This document shows, in pieces, positions 19,000 through 29,671 of a stretch of 64,000 nt of DNA (within the stretch, counting starts at the first letter, position 1; the number at the start of each line of letters is the position of its first letter). Source of the DNA: Gilliamella sp. wkB7 (GTDB taxonomy: Bacteria; Pseudomonadota; Gammaproteobacteria; Enterobacterales; Orbaceae); NCBI RefSeq assembly GCF_001693435.1, contig NZ_CM004509.1, positions 2,108,001-2,172,000 on the forward strand. The letters are read 5' to 3'. The notes under the pieces were generated by a model. It ran no database searches. It was not told where the DNA came from and was given only the letters and a program-made list of their open reading frames with translations. The translations under genes and the position numbers were made by a program.

Positions 19000-19911
19000 T
19001 TATAAAAGACCAATCAAATGACCAGCGATACCTACTAAAAATAATCCAACAATGATAATAATTGGTGATACTTTTTTACGTAATAACCACATACAGAAGA
19101 ATGTTAAGAGTAACGGAACAAGTCCTGGTATCAATTGATCTAAGTTATTTTGTAATGTGGTGACTTTTTCTTGAGTAAGAGATAATCCACTTTGCATTTG
19201 TTGTAATGCTTGTTGGATACCTTGAGCCCCCGCAGGTAGTGAATTCCAGTCAATAAATGCACCATTGTCTAGTTTGACTGTTGATACAATGGGCTGGAAT
19301 TTTATTGATACCCACCTTTGTACCAAAGCAGCAAGTACAAACATCCCTAATATAGATGCGCCTTTAGTAATTTTTTGTAGTAAACCGCCTGATAGGTTAT
19401 CTGTAATTTTCGAACCAGTACGATAACCAAATTCTTGGGTATACCACATAAAGCTCCAACGAATAATATTCCATAATATAAAGAATAAAATAGGACCCAT
19501 AATATTACCACTAAGCGCTAATGAAGCACCAAGAGCACCAAGCATTGGTCGTACCGTAAACCAAAACACTGGATCACCAACCCCAGCTAAAGGCCCCATC
19601 ATCCCAACTTTTACCCCTTGAATGGCAACATCATCAACAGCAGCACCGTTGGCACGCTCTTCTTCTAAAGCAAGCGTTACACCTAAAACAGGTGATGCTA
19701 AATATGGATGCGTATTAAAAAACTCTAAATGACGTTTTAGCGCTGCTGAGCGGTCTTCTTTTGTGGTATATAATTTTTTGATAGCAGGAATCATAGAATA
19801 AACCCAACCACCATTTTGCATACGTTCATAGTTCCAAGAACCTTGAAGGAAAGTTGAACGCCAAGCAACAGCTAAACGATCTTTTTTGCTTAATTGAATT
19901 CTATCTGTCAT
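19000..19911 (-). CDS. manZ: PTS mannose/fructose/sorbose-family IID component
   Basis: Membrane component IID of a mannose-class phosphotransferase system, which forms the translocation channel with IIC. I place the start at the ATG 19911-19909 because GGAGAAG lies just ahead; an upstream ATG at 19938 would overlap manY. The protein has about 303 residues, slightly longer than the E. coli ManZ. It shows SWNYERMQNGGWVYSMIPA, GVKVGMMGPLAGVGDPVFW, and a C-terminal hydrophobic cluster. An inserted segment rich in Gln and Leu (about residues 220-265) precedes the last membrane span. Confidence 0.93.
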   Translation of the reverse strand: MTDRIQLSKKDRLAVAWRSTFLQGSWNYERMQNGGWVYSMIPAIKKLYTTKEDRSAALKRHLEFFNTHPYLASPVLGVTLALEEERANGAAVDDVAIQGVKVGMMGPLAGVGDPVFWFTVRPMLGALGASLALSGNIMGPILFFILWNIIRWSFMWYTQEFGYRTGSKITDNLSGGLLQKITKGASILGMFVLAALVQRWVSIKFQPIVSTVKLDNGAFIDWNSLPAGAQGIQQALQQMQSGLSLTQEKVTTLQNNLDQLIPGLVPLLLTFFCMWLLRKKVSPIIIIVGLFLVGIAGHLIGLL

Positions 19912-19927
19912 TTTCTTCTCCAAGTTC

Positions 19928-20728
19928 TTAGTAATCATTCAAAATATCATCAAGCGGATCACCTTTACTACCGCCATTTGATGAATTGCCGCGTTCTGAA
20001 AGACTGAGATATATCAGTGCTAATGCAATTCCTAACGCACCAAGGGCAATTAATGTTAATTGTGATAAAGCGGCAACCACAAAGCCAATAATGAAAAATG
20101 GCCATACTTCACGGTTTGCCATCATGTTTATTACCATTGCATAACCAACTGCAACAACCATACCACCACCAATAGCCATACCGGTTGTTAACCATTCAGG
20201 CATTGCATTTAAAGCTTCTTTTACTGTTTCTGCAGGAATGAAAAGTAACGCTGCTGCTGGAATGGCAATACGTAGACCTTGCAAGCAGATACCTAAAATT
20301 TGCAACCATTCGATTTTACGAATATTACCTTCTTCTGCTGCGGCATCCATCATATGAACTAATGGAACAGCGATAGTTCTTACAATCATAGTTAAAAATA
20401 ATCCAGCAACCGCGAGTGGAATAGCTACTGCAATAGCTGTTGATACGCCAGCAATGCCTTGACCACCTAAAACTAAAATAATCGATGATGCGACAGCGGC
20501 TAGTGCGGCATCAGGTGCTACGGCTGCCCCAATATTTGCCCAACCTAAAGCAATCATTTGTAATGATCCACCTAATACAACACCCGCTTCTAAATTGCCA
20601 GTCACAAGTCCAATTAATGAACATGCAACAAGTGGCTGGTGAAATTGAAATTGATCTAAAATACCTTCCATACCGGCTAGAAAGGCAATAGCTATCACTA
20701 ATATGATAGCAACGATTGATAATGTCAT
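19928..20728 (-). CDS. manY: PTS mannose/fructose/sorbose-family IIC component
   Basis: Integral membrane IIC component, 266 residues with about eight hydrophobic segments. Family marks include GNLEAGVVLGGSLQMIALGW, ANIGAAVAPDAALAAVAS and VGYAMVINMM. Transports and helps phosphorylate a hexose such as mannose, glucose or glucosamine together with ManX and ManZ. It lies 23 bases after manX and 16 bases before manZ in one operon. Confidence 0.93.
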   Translation of the reverse strand: MTLSIVAIILVIAIAFLAGMEGILDQFQFHQPLVACSLIGLVTGNLEAGVVLGGSLQMIALGWANIGAAVAPDAALAAVASSIILVLGGQGIAGVSTAIAVAIPLAVAGLFLTMIVRTIAVPLVHMMDAAAEEGNIRKIEWLQILGICLQGLRIAIPAAALLFIPAETVKEALNAMPEWLTTGMAIGGGMVVAVGYAMVINMMANREVWPFFIIGFVVAALSQLTLIALGALGIALALIYLSLSERGNSSNGGSKGDPLDDILNDY

Positions 20729-20751
20729 AATATATAACCTCTTAAATAAAA

Positions 20752-21726
20752 CTAATTTTTTTGTTCAGCTAATTCTTCTTTCGCTTTTTTCAATAAATCA
20801 TCCATATTACTATTGGAATCATTTGGTACTTTGCGAACATCAAATTTAACGTTTTTGGCTTTCAATTTTTCAAATGCATCAACATCATCAGCATTCATTG
20901 AAAGCACTTTATTAACCATGACTTTACCAACAGAATGTGCCATAGAGCCAATATTAAGAACATCAATATCGACGCCACCTTCTATCGCACGTAAAACATC
21001 TTGAGGGTTTTCAAATAAGAGTAAGGCCTTAGTATTGCCAAATCGAGGGTCATGCGATACTTCAATAATTTTTTTAATTGGTACAACGTTTGCTTTAACT
21101 CCAGGAGGTGCTGCTTCTTGAATAAGTTTTTTTCTTAATTCATCTTTAGCGACGGAATCAGAAACCACAATTATACGATTAGGATTGGTTGATTTAGTCC
21201 AAGCAGTTGCAACTTGCCCATGTAATAATCGTGAATCAACTCGCGCTAAGACAATTTTCATTTTACCATCACCAAGTATTGTTCCTTCAGGTATTGTGTT
21301 AGATACTTGGGTTGCTGGTGCATTTTGATTTGGTGCATCAACAGTTGCTTTGACGCCTTCTCTTGCTGGCTCAATAATTGCGGCAGCAATTTCTTTAGCG
21401 GTCTCCATTGAAAAACGTGAAGAGTAAGCTTCGATAAGCATTGGAAGATTTAAACCTGCAACGATCGCCCAATTACTGTGTTCACCACACAAATTATTAG
21501 CCTGATTAAAAGGTGTGCCACCCCATAGATCTACTAAAAATAATACTTCATCTTGATTGTCAAATGTTGCGATTGCTTCCTGCATTCGTTCTTTTAAACT
21601 TTCTGGACTATCACTAGGATGCAAGGTAATGGCTTTAACATTTTCTTGCTCTCCAAAGATCATCGATCCTGATTGTAGAATACCTTCAGCAAACTCCCCA
21701 TGAGTAGCTAGGATAATTCCTACCAT
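20752..21726 (-). CDS. manX: PTS mannose-family IIAB fused component
   Basis: A 324-residue cytoplasmic phosphotransfer protein. The IIA domain (about 1-130) has its phospho-His at His9 (LATHGEFAEGI); an Ala/Pro/Asn-rich linker follows (about 130-155); the IIB domain has its phospho-His at His169 (RVDSRLLHGQVATAW). The very strong site GGAGGAAA precedes the ATG. It is the first gene of manXYZ; the promoter is probably in the 520-base region upstream, where tandem repeats occur. The exact sugar cannot be read from the sequence. Confidence 0.94.
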   Translation of the reverse strand: MVGIILATHGEFAEGILQSGSMIFGEQENVKAITLHPSDSPESLKERMQEAIATFDNQDEVLFLVDLWGGTPFNQANNLCGEHSNWAIVAGLNLPMLIEAYSSRFSMETAKEIAAAIIEPAREGVKATVDAPNQNAPATQVSNTIPEGTILGDGKMKIVLARVDSRLLHGQVATAWTKSTNPNRIIVVSDSVAKDELRKKLIQEAAPPGVKANVVPIKKIIEVSHDPRFGNTKALLLFENPQDVLRAIEGGVDIDVLNIGSMAHSVGKVMVNKVLSMNADDVDAFEKLKAKNVKFDVRKVPNDSNSNMDDLLKKAKEELAEQKN

Positions 21727-21881
21727 ATGATTTCCTCCGGATTTTTATATTATTGAATAATATAAATGTGTTGTAAAATTACTCTAAAAAATTATTACTA
21801 ATTCAGTTATTTGCTACAATAAAAAATGTCACTCTTTTACTATGCAAAAAAGCAAAGGTTTTTTAGTGTAAATCTGACTGC

Positions 21882-21937
21882 ATATTTATTCCATTAAAGA
21901 ATATATTTATTCCATCAAAGAATATATTTATTATATT
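21882..21937. repeat. 21-base tandem repeat, about 2.6 copies
   Basis: ATATTTATTCCATTAAAGA recurs at 21903 with one change and again, truncated, at 21924. The spacing of exactly two helical turns places any bound protein on one face of the DNA, upstream of manX. Could be operator sites or simple slippage. Confidence 0.55.
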
Positions 21938-22190
21938 ATAAATTTTATTATTAAATCATTGCATTTGTTAAAAGTTGTGAAACAGATAATAGATTATGTT
22001 ATTAAAAAACATCTCGTTATAATCAAAAAAAATCACAATAGTCAAAAATAAATAATTTATTATTTTCCCTAAAATTACGAATTTCTTGATGTTAGGATAA
22101 TTGCTATAATTTTTTTGAAAAAATATTTAGACTATTGGTTACTGAATTTTATTTTATCGATTTGTAAACTTTTCTTATGATCTTTATTAG

Positions 22191-22234
22191 GCACAATATA
22201 TGGTTATCAAATGATAATACGGAATATATTGTGC
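22191..22234 (-). repeat. Nested inverted repeat after the esterase gene
   Basis: Outer perfect 11-base repeat GCACAATATAT / ATATATTGTGC (22191-22201 and 22224-22234), with TTATCA-AA-TGATAA nested inside the loop. It is 16 bases beyond the esterase stop. Likely a 3' end structure; no T run. Confidence 0.5.
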
Positions 22235-22249
22235 ATAATATTACTTAAC

Positions 22250-24001
22250 TTATTTAATCCATAATGATTTATTTTTATACCGTTGATCAAGTTCAGCACT
22301 AAACCAGCGACCGTTTAAAACTTCAGAAATGATGATATTTTTCGTTTCTTGATTAATTGATTGATCAACATCCATTTCATTAAGTACATCACTGTAAGTA
22401 AATTTTTTGCCTCCCATATACGCAATAGCTTTTACTTTATCTGCGTTCATGTATAAATAGGCATTATTTGCCTTACTATGGTCATCGGTCCAATTATTCC
22501 AATAAACTAAATTAGTTCCATTAGGATCACCTGAATGAATAAAATTATTAAGGTATTTTTTAAATGTCATACTTAATTGTTTGGCGCCTTGAGTTTTGTA
22601 CGCATTACCAATGAAACCATCATAATTTTGTGAATTAGCATCCAATAATGGTAAGAAAACTCCATGAAAAGCACCAAATAATGCCATTTGGGAACCAACA
22701 CTATTGGTGTCTTGACCAAATTCTATTTCTACCCCATAAATTTTGGCTTTATAAAAGGGAGCCATTTTCTGCGCAGAATCTGCTACATTAAATAGGTCAT
22801 ATAAACGTCCCCCATATTTATTGGTAAAATTAAATTCTTTAAGTTTTTTTCCTGTTGGTAAACCATTATTGAAAGCATCACTAAAATAAGGTGATGTTTG
22901 AGCGAATAATGAAAATTCGCCGGTGCCAGTTAACATAATCAATGGCACAGAATTATATTCATGCGTATTAAAACCGTCTTTAGGAATGACATATCCATCG
23001 TTGTATAAATGTGGAAATACGCTCATTCTTATTCCAGCATTTCCCATAAGTGATACTAGTCGTTGTGAAGATAAACTATAAAGATAATTTCTTACATCAG
23101 AGTGATTAGTTAATAGCCAATTATAAGCTTCTTCTTGGGTTGGTTTTATTTTATCTTCAACAACAAGAGGAGCGATAGCCTTAGCAAATACTTTTACGCT
23201 ATCTTGTTTATCCGCAATAGTCATGCCACCACTAAAAGATATTGCCTTTTGGAATTTGTCTTTGAAAATAGGTGAGATTAACATTGTCATTACATCTCGC
23301 CCACCAGCAGAAAAACCAGATACGGTTATATTATTAGCGTCTCCACCAAAATTAGTTATATTATCTTTTATCCAATCTAAGGATTTTGCAATATCAAGTA
23401 GAGCATAATTTCCAGAATCTTCGAGTTTATCACCAGTTTGTAAAGCGGGAAGTGGATTGAATCCCAATGGTCCTAAACGATAATTAATTGAGACAAAAAT
23501 ACCGTCAATGTCATTTACCATGGTATTTCCTGTCATTTCCTCCGCTTTACCATTTTGATTATTTCCGCCGTGAATATAAACCAGTACTGGTAAATTATTC
23601 GATTTATTATTAGGTCGATATATATTGAGATTTAGACTGTCATCTGACCCAATAACTTTATTTTCTTTAATTTGAAATGCGACTTTACTTGCTTGGGTTG
23701 CATCTAATACGCCTTCCCATGGATCAGGATCAACGGGTTTTTTCCACCTGAGTTGACCAGTTGGTGATTTGGCATAAGGTATGCCCGTCCAAACAATAAC
23801 GTTATTTATTTTATCGAATTGACCTTTTACCATACCATATTGGGTTTGAACCAAAGCGACATCAGCTGTTTGGTTGATATTGGCTTGATGATTATCAATG
23901 TTATGTGAATTATTTTGATTACTTGCAAATGTTGGGAGGGATAGAGCTAATAGACTAATTAAGACCGTGGCAATATTAAGTTTTAGTAATGATTTTTTCA
24001 T
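22250..24001 (-). CDS. Secreted type-B carboxylesterase
   Basis: A 583-residue alpha/beta hydrolase of the carboxylesterase type-B (cholinesterase-like) family. An N-terminal signal peptide with a hydrophobic core ends near TFA27, so the enzyme is periplasmic or exported. The oxyanion region VLVYIHGGNNQNG is at 139-151, nucleophile Ser231 in GFSAGG, probable acid Glu362 (TGTGEF) and His446 (FGAFHGVFLP). A low-complexity stretch rich in Asn and His (about 28-45) joins the signal peptide to the enzyme. The substrate is unknown; plant or host esters are possible in a gut setting. It is monocistronic. Confidence 0.85.
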   Translation of the reverse strand: MKKSLLKLNIATVLISLLALSLPTFASNQNNSHNIDNHQANINQTADVALVQTQYGMVKGQFDKINNVIVWTGIPYAKSPTGQLRWKKPVDPDPWEGVLDATQASKVAFQIKENKVIGSDDSLNLNIYRPNNKSNNLPVLVYIHGGNNQNGKAEEMTGNTMVNDIDGIFVSINYRLGPLGFNPLPALQTGDKLEDSGNYALLDIAKSLDWIKDNITNFGGDANNITVSGFSAGGRDVMTMLISPIFKDKFQKAISFSGGMTIADKQDSVKVFAKAIAPLVVEDKIKPTQEEAYNWLLTNHSDVRNYLYSLSSQRLVSLMGNAGIRMSVFPHLYNDGYVIPKDGFNTHEYNSVPLIMLTGTGEFSLFAQTSPYFSDAFNNGLPTGKKLKEFNFTNKYGGRLYDLFNVADSAQKMAPFYKAKIYGVEIEFGQDTNSVGSQMALFGAFHGVFLPLLDANSQNYDGFIGNAYKTQGAKQLSMTFKKYLNNFIHSGDPNGTNLVYWNNWTDDHSKANNAYLYMNADKVKAIAYMGGKKFTYSDVLNEMDVDQSINQETKNIIISEVLNGRWFSAELDQRYKNKSLWIK

Positions 24002-24159
24002 AGATTTTCCTTTTATAAAATAAAACTTAAATAAAATTTGAACTAGTTTTTCAAAAAATCCATCAATTAATGAACATAGTTACATTTGAAATTAGAGTAA
24101 AATTATTGTTTTTATAAATGGTTATTTCAAATGCTGTGAATGAAAAATTAGACTTGAGT

Positions 24160-24184
24160 CACAAATTGGGTATACCAATTTGTG
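24160..24184 (-). terminator. Inverted repeat downstream of murQ
   Basis: Perfect 10-base stem CACAAATTGG / CCAATTTGTG with a 5-base loop, 12 bases past the murQ stop. A short T-rich stretch follows about 10 bases later on the transcribed strand, so termination is plausible but not certain. Confidence 0.5.
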
Positions 24185-24196
24185 TTATTTAGCAAT

Positions 24197-25108
24197 TTAT
24201 GCAGGGTGGTTATTTATTGCTTTGCGAATAGAATCATTATTTTGTAACAATATTTTTTTTGCTTGTAACTCATCAATATCCGCAAGAATCATTAATATTG
24301 CTGTTTTACAATGTTTATTGCATTTATTCAATGCAGCTATTGCTGTTTCACGACTGCAATCGGTAGCTTGCATAACGATTGATATTTGTCGTTCAATGAG
24401 CTTGGCATTAGTTGCTTCAACATCAACCATTAAATTGCCGTAAACTTTGCCAATTTTGATCATGCTTGCGGTAGTTAGCATATTGAGTACTAACTTTTGT
24501 GCAGTACCAGCTTTCATTCTTGATGAACCCGTGATCACTTCAGCTCCAACAATTGGGGTAATAGCGATGTCTGCTAATTTAATCATTGGTGCCTTAGGAT
24601 TACAACATAAACTAATAACTGTTGCTCCCAGTGATTTAGCATATTGCATACCACCTACTACATAAGGAGTGCGTCCACTAGCTGCAATACCGACTAAAAT
24701 ATCGCTAGTGCCAAAATCAATATTGGCTAAATCATTGATAGCTTGATTAGGATTATCTTCAGCTTTTTCAACGGCTTTAAAAATAGCTGGTGTTCCGCCA
24801 GCTATTAAGCCTATGACCTGCTGCGGTGGCGAGCCATAAGTAGGTGGGCACTCACTGGCATCTAAAATACCCAATCGACCAGAGGTACCGGCACCAAGAT
24901 AAATTAATCGACCTTGTTTTAAAAAAGCTTGGCTGATAGCATCAACAGCTTGAGCTATATTATAAAGTTCTTTTTCAACAGCTAACGCCACTTGTTTATC
25001 TTCATTATTGATAATTTTAAGTATCTCTAATGTTGAACAGTTATCAATATGTTCGCTATTAGGATTGCGACTTTCGGTTATCATCTCTGAAAGATTAATT
25101 TTTTGCAT
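24197..25108 (-). CDS. murQ: N-acetylmuramic acid 6-phosphate etherase
   Basis: Cleaves the lactyl ether of MurNAc-6-phosphate to GlcNAc-6-phosphate and lactate, in peptidoglycan recycling. The 303 residues begin like E. coli MurQ and contain [25 protein letters not shown], the SIS-domain sugar-phosphate site, and [21 protein letters not shown], with the family Glu and Lys residues. The start overlaps the lplT stop by 14 bases, so the two are probably translated from one message with aas. No murP transporter is in the window, so the substrate may come from AnmK-type anhydro-MurNAc phosphorylation. Confidence 0.94.
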   Translation of the reverse strand: MQKINLSEMITESRNPNSEHIDNCSTLEILKIINNEDKQVALAVEKELYNIAQAVDAISQAFLKQGRLIYLGAGTSGRLGILDASECPPTYGSPPQQVIGLIAGGTPAIFKAVEKAEDNPNQAINDLANIDFGTSDILVGIAASGRTPYVVGGMQYAKSLGATVISLCCNPKAPMIKLADIAITPIVGAEVITGSSRMKAGTAQKLVLNMLTTASMIKIGKVYGNLMVDVEATNAKLIERQISIVMQATDCSRETAIAALNKCNKHCKTAILMILADIDELQAKKILLQNNDSIRKAINNHPA

Positions 25109-26282
25109 GTTTTTTTAATCCTAACCATAACAATAAAATTACAACAGCAAATAAACCGCCAAAACCAACACCGATTGCTATAACAGGTAAATCCATAGCA
25201 ACAGCTAAAGTGTAAAGCCCTAACATGACCATCATAGCAGTGTATTCACTTAAGTTTTGTACCGAAATCACACTGCCCGCGCCAACTAACTCTTTACCTA
25301 TTTTTTGAATAAAAGCATTTAAAGGTACTAAAAAGAAGCCACCTAAAGCTCCAATGACAACTAACAAAATATAAGATGAAATAATATTACCTTGTAATGT
25401 AAAAGCAATTACCATAATTCCCATCATAATTCCTGCAGGAATACAACGTAATGTGTTATTTATTGAGACAAATGTACTAGCGAGTCCAGCACCAATCACA
25501 ATACCAATAGCAACAATAGCATTAAGGTTGGTTGGTGTGGCATTATCGTGAATATCTAAAACGACAGGAACCCAACTAATCAACAGAAAACGTAAAGTGA
25601 TACCTGCGCCCCAAAATAAACTTGTGCCTAATAATGTAAACAGTACTTGCTTGTTAGTAAATATTATTTTAACCGTATTAGCAAAATCTTTGACCATACT
25701 TAAAAATTGCCATTGAATATTTTGTCTTGCAGCAGGTAATTTAGGAATAAAAATGTTAGCAATAACAGCAAGTCCATACATAAATACACACGCAAATAGC
25801 GCCGCAGTTACATTAAGATCGGCAATATGTCCACCGGCTAATGACCCAAGCAAAATAGCAGCAATCGTTGATGCCTCAATTAATCCATTAGCTTTTACTA
25901 AATTATCACCACTGGTGAGTTCTCCCAAAATTCCATATTTTGCTGGAGAATATGCTGCAGCACCAATACCAACTAAAAAATAGCCTACAAATGGACTTAA
26001 GTTTAAACAGATACAACCGGCACCTAATAACTTTATACCGTTTGAAATCATCATAACTTTTCCTTTGGACATGCTATCAGCAAATTGACCGACAAAAGGG
26101 GAAAGTATAATAAAAGGCACAACAAAACCAATCTGTAATGCTGACTGGCTCCATTCTGGATAATGTAAATTTTTAATGAATGCCAATATGGCAAAGAAGA
26201 TTGCATTATCAGCAAAAGCTGAAAAAAACTGCGCTAGCATGGTCGCAACCATGCCTTTACTTAATAGTGACAGTTGTTTCAT
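25095..26282 (-). CDS. lplT: Lysophospholipid transporter LplT
   Basis: Major-facilitator protein (395 residues, twelve helices) that flips lysophospholipids across the inner membrane to Aas for re-acylation. It follows E. coli LplT closely: [53 protein letters not shown] and [15 protein letters not shown]. It is 14 bases after aas, the conserved order, and overlaps murQ downstream. Confidence 0.94.
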   Translation of the reverse strand: MKQLSLLSKGMVATMLAQFFSAFADNAIFFAILAFIKNLHYPEWSQSALQIGFVVPFIILSPFVGQFADSMSKGKVMMISNGIKLLGAGCICLNLSPFVGYFLVGIGAAAYSPAKYGILGELTSGDNLVKANGLIEASTIAAILLGSLAGGHIADLNVTAALFACVFMYGLAVIANIFIPKLPAARQNIQWQFLSMVKDFANTVKIIFTNKQVLFTLLGTSLFWGAGITLRFLLISWVPVVLDIHDNATPTNLNAIVAIGIVIGAGLASTFVSINNTLRCIPAGIMMGIMVIAFTLQGNIISSYILLVVIGALGGFFLVPLNAFIQKIGKELVGAGSVISVQNLSEYTAMMVMLGLYTLAVAMDLPVIAIGVGFGGLFAVVILLLWLGLKKHAKN

Positions 26283-26296
26283 ATGATATCCTTAAG

Positions 26297-28438
26297 TTAT
26301 TGGTCAGCCATTTTTCTCAAGGTAATAAAATCAATTTTACCTGTACCAAGAAGTGGTAACTCTTTAACAACACGAATATCACGCGGTATAGCTAATGCTG
26401 GAATGCCCAGTTCTTGGGCTGCTTGATTAAGTTGTTCGCGATTTAACTCAGGCGATGTAGTAAATAATACAATTGCTTCCCCTTTTGCTGCATCACTTTT
26501 TACTGTTGCACCGTGCATAGCTTCAGAATCGACTTTTTTAGCAAGAGCTTCAACACTTTCTAATGAAACCATTTCACCAGCAATTTTAGCGAATCGTTTT
26601 AACCGTCCTTTGATTGTTAAAAAACCTTGCTTATCAATAGAAACAATGTCGCCGGTATCATACCAACCTTTTTCGGGTTGACCTTGTTCATTGGTTGCGA
26701 TTGGTTCTTCCAATTTACCTGGGTTTTCTACTCGTAAGTAACCTTTCATTACATTAGGCCCCTTAACGAGTAATTCTCCACCATCAGAAATACCTGGAAT
26801 TGGAATTAATTTTGAGGTCATACCCGGTAATAATCGGCCTACCGTGCCAGCTTTAAATGCCATTGGAACATTCAGTGACACAACCGGTCCGCATTCTGTA
26901 ACACCATAACCCTCTAGAATACGAATACCATATTTATCTTTCCATTGCTCACGTACTGCGTCAGATAGTTTTTCCGCACCAGCGACCACATAACGTAGGC
27001 GCATGAAATCATAAGGGTGTGCATAACGAGCATAATTGGCTAAGAAAGTAGGTGTACCAAATAAAACGGTACAGTTTTGGTCATAAATTATTTCAGGCAC
27101 CATACGATAATGTAAAGGATTTGGATATAAGAAAGTACGGCTACCGGAAAATATTGGTAAAAATAGCCCAGCGGTGATACCAAAAGCGTGGAATAGCGGT
27201 AATGCAGACATAAAGCGGTCAGCGGGTGTTGGGTCAATAACGGTTCGAATTTGCTCGACATTAGCAAGTAAGCTAGCATGGCTATGCACAACACCTTTAG
27301 GATTACCTTCAGATCCGGATGTAAATAATACCAACGCTTCGTCATCACTGGTTTGAGCTTGTTTAACTAAACGTGGTATAAACTGGTGAACGGCAATGTA
27401 AAGTTTGTCGGTAAATGTTAAACTACTGCGTAAATCTTCTAAGAAACACCATTTAACATCTTTGATTTCTTCAAGTAAATAGTCGAGTTTTCCTTTTTGG
27501 ATAAATTTACGTGAAGTTATAATGGTTTTGATTTCAGCAGCTGTAATTGCGCAGGTTAAACCTTTTGTTCCTGCGGTATAGTTGAGCATTGCTGGAATGC
27601 GGTTTTTAACCGATAAACCAAAAATGGTAGCAACGGTAATCGTTGCATTAGGTAATAGAACTCCAACACGTTCTTTTTTCTGAGTAAATTTAGAAAGAAT
27701 GCAGCTAATACCAATAATTTGTTTAATTAAATTGCGATAAGTTGCTTCATTAGTTGTGGGATCTTGTACCATCCGTGATTTTACGCCGTAGCGTACTTGA
27801 GCTTCAAGCAGTGCTTCAAAAAGAGTTAATTTAGGACGACTTCCCATGCGAGCATTCATCATTATTTGATGAAGTTTTTCACCGGCAATATAGCGTCTTT
27901 CACTAGCTTTAGGTGCATCTGGCATAGGAATGGATGTTGGTTCAAGCACATGAATCGTTATTTTAGGGAATAAGTGACGTTTAAATAATCCTTTCAAGCG
28001 ACTGGTTATGGTAAACTCAGCGCCTTCAATCCAGACAGGTACAATGGTTGCTTGTGATCGAGCTGCGACAAAAGCAGCGCCATCATAAACTTTCATTAAG
28101 GAACCTGTTACTGTAATTCTTCCTTCTGGAAAAATAACAATTGGACGACCTTTTTCAATTTCGCGAACTAAACGTTTAATGGCCATAGGACTAATTGGAT
28201 CCATTGGCACAAAATCTACATAATGTTTGGCTAGGCGTACTAACCAATGGTTGATATAACCTGCGTAGATAGCAAAAACAGGTCTTACTGGTAAAAAAAC
28301 GCCGATTAGAATACCATCAAGAAAAGAAACGTGATTCGGTGTGATAAGCAATCTGTCTTGTTTTAAATTGTTAAGATTCCCATGAACTTTTACATGGAAT
28401 AACATCTTTAAAAAAAATTTTAATATTTTAAATAACAT
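26297..28438 (-). CDS. aas: Bifunctional 2-acylglycerophosphoethanolamine acyltransferase / acyl-ACP synthetase
   Basis: Re-acylates lysophosphatidylethanolamine using an acyl-ACP made by its own synthetase domain. The N-terminal PlsC-type domain has the NHVSFLDG catalytic box and FPEGRIT. The C-terminal AMP-binding domain has the ATP loop [23 protein letters not shown] and GWYDTGD. I place the start at the ATG 28438-28436 because MLFKILKFF aligns with the E. coli start; an in-frame ATG at 28504 would add 22 hydrophobic residues without homology. Length is then 713, against 719 in E. coli. First gene of aas-lplT-murQ. Confidence 0.95.
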   Translation of the reverse strand: MLFKILKFFLKMLFHVKVHGNLNNLKQDRLLITPNHVSFLDGILIGVFLPVRPVFAIYAGYINHWLVRLAKHYVDFVPMDPISPMAIKRLVREIEKGRPIVIFPEGRITVTGSLMKVYDGAAFVAARSQATIVPVWIEGAEFTITSRLKGLFKRHLFPKITIHVLEPTSIPMPDAPKASERRYIAGEKLHQIMMNARMGSRPKLTLFEALLEAQVRYGVKSRMVQDPTTNEATYRNLIKQIIGISCILSKFTQKKERVGVLLPNATITVATIFGLSVKNRIPAMLNYTAGTKGLTCAITAAEIKTIITSRKFIQKGKLDYLLEEIKDVKWCFLEDLRSSLTFTDKLYIAVHQFIPRLVKQAQTSDDEALVLFTSGSEGNPKGVVHSHASLLANVEQIRTVIDPTPADRFMSALPLFHAFGITAGLFLPIFSGSRTFLYPNPLHYRMVPEIIYDQNCTVLFGTPTFLANYARYAHPYDFMRLRYVVAGAEKLSDAVREQWKDKYGIRILEGYGVTECGPVVSLNVPMAFKAGTVGRLLPGMTSKLIPIPGISDGGELLVKGPNVMKGYLRVENPGKLEEPIATNEQGQPEKGWYDTGDIVSIDKQGFLTIKGRLKRFAKIAGEMVSLESVEALAKKVDSEAMHGATVKSDAAKGEAIVLFTTSPELNREQLNQAAQELGIPALAIPRDIRVVKELPLLGTGKIDFITLRKMADQ

Positions 28439-28635
28439 CTGATTTCTCAAGTATCGTGTAAAATTACACCGTGTAATAATAGTGAAAATAATTAAAATAT
28501 ACAAGAAATGTAAAAGCTAAAAAATAAATAAAATAAAACAAATTGTTATATGTTAAGATAATGTCGCTTGATTTTAAAAATAGATTATAGATACTAAAAA
28601 GGTAAATAAATAGAAAAGATTAATAAGGAATCAAA

Positions 28636-29610
28636 ATGCTAATTTTGACAGCTAAAGATATTGAAAAATTCTACACCATGCCAGAGGCAATAGCTGCAGA
28701 TAAACAAGCCTTAAAAATTTATACTCAAGGAAATAGTGATGTGCCATTACGTATCAATTTCGATATGCAAAAAGGACAATGCTTGTTTATGCCTGCTCAT
28801 ATAAAAGATAACGATATTGTAGGAATTAAAATAGTTTCGGTATTTCCAGATAATCCTAAATTGGGTAAACCATCTGTACCGGCTCAAGTCATGATGATAG
28901 ACCCACAAACAGGTGAAGTTTGCGCTATGTTGGATGGTACTTTTGTAACCCAACTTAGAACAGGCGCAGTGCAAGGTGCTGCAACCGATCTTTTAGCTCG
29001 TAAAGATTCTAAGCGAGCCGTGTTGATAGGTACAGGTGGGCAAGCTGCTTCACAATTAGAGGCCATGTTAACCGTTCGTCCATTAACCGATGTGGCAATC
29101 TTTGGGCTGGATGCTAATAAAGGTAAGCAATTTACCGAGTTAATGAAGAAACGGTTTGAACATTTTTCTGCTAATCTGTATTTTTCTGAAAATTTTGATG
29201 AAGATATTCATCAAGCGGATATCATTACCTCTGTCACCACATCAAAAGAAGTGACTTTTAATGGTGATCTAGTTAAGCCTGGAACTCATATCAATGGAGT
29301 AGGGGCATATATGCCAAAGATGCACGAGATCCCAAGTAATATTGTAGAAAAAGCCGATATTCGAGTGCTTGATACGAAAGACGGTGTATTTGCCGAAGCT
29401 GGTGATATCATTGATCCTATTGAACAAAAACTCGTATCAAAAGATGATTTTTTAGAATTAGGTGATTTAGTTTTAAATCCACAGCTTTGCCGCCAAAATG
29501 AGCAGCAAATTACTTTATTTAAAACAGTTGGAACAGCAGTACTTGATGTTTATGTTGGTTATGATATTTACCTTAAAGCAAAAGAAAAAGGTATTGGCAT
29601 AAATATCTAA
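28636..29610 (+). CDS. Ornithine cyclodeaminase / mu-crystallin family protein
   Basis: A 324-residue NAD(P)-binding protein of the ornithine cyclodeaminase family. The N-terminal substrate domain is followed by TQLRTGAVQGAATDLLAR, a family signature, then the Rossmann loop AVLIGTGGQAASQLEAML and GTHINGVGAYMPKMHEI. Members include ornithine cyclodeaminase, alanine dehydrogenase and cyclic ketimine reductases; sequence alone does not choose between them. An ornithine or proline link would fit the basic-amino-acid locus earlier in this window. It is a single gene, divergent from aas, with AAGGAA ahead of the ATG. Confidence 0.82.
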   Translation: MLILTAKDIEKFYTMPEAIAADKQALKIYTQGNSDVPLRINFDMQKGQCLFMPAHIKDNDIVGIKIVSVFPDNPKLGKPSVPAQVMMIDPQTGEVCAMLDGTFVTQLRTGAVQGAATDLLARKDSKRAVLIGTGGQAASQLEAMLTVRPLTDVAIFGLDANKGKQFTELMKKRFEHFSANLYFSENFDEDIHQADIITSVTTSKEVTFNGDLVKPGTHINGVGAYMPKMHEIPSNIVEKADIRVLDTKDGVFAEAGDIIDPIEQKLVSKDDFLELGDLVLNPQLCRQNEQQITLFKTVGTAVLDVYVGYDIYLKAKEKGIGINI

Positions 29611-29619
29611 TAAAGTAAC

Positions 29620-29649
29620 AACCTGAAATTTGTAAAAAAGTTTCAGGTT
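29620..29649. terminator. Hairpin between convergent genes
   Basis: Nine-base stem AACCTGAAA / TTTCAGGTT with a 12-base loop, placed between the stops of the cyclodeaminase-family gene and gpsA. It may serve both directions; no clear T run on either side. Confidence 0.5.
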
Positions 29650-29671
29650 AACTATACGTTTAAGTAAAAAA

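Larger units (their letters stand above)
21727..22249. other. Intergenic region between manX and the esterase gene
   Basis: About 520 bases, no coding potential. It holds the manX promoter region, a 21-base tandem repeat (21882-21937) and, at its left side relative to the esterase gene's 3' end, a long inverted repeat (22191-22234). Confidence 0.5.

Noticed and set aside
28439..28504. Longer Aas start at 28504
   Set aside because: The extra 22 residues have no match in Aas proteins and the internal ATG lines up with the known start.
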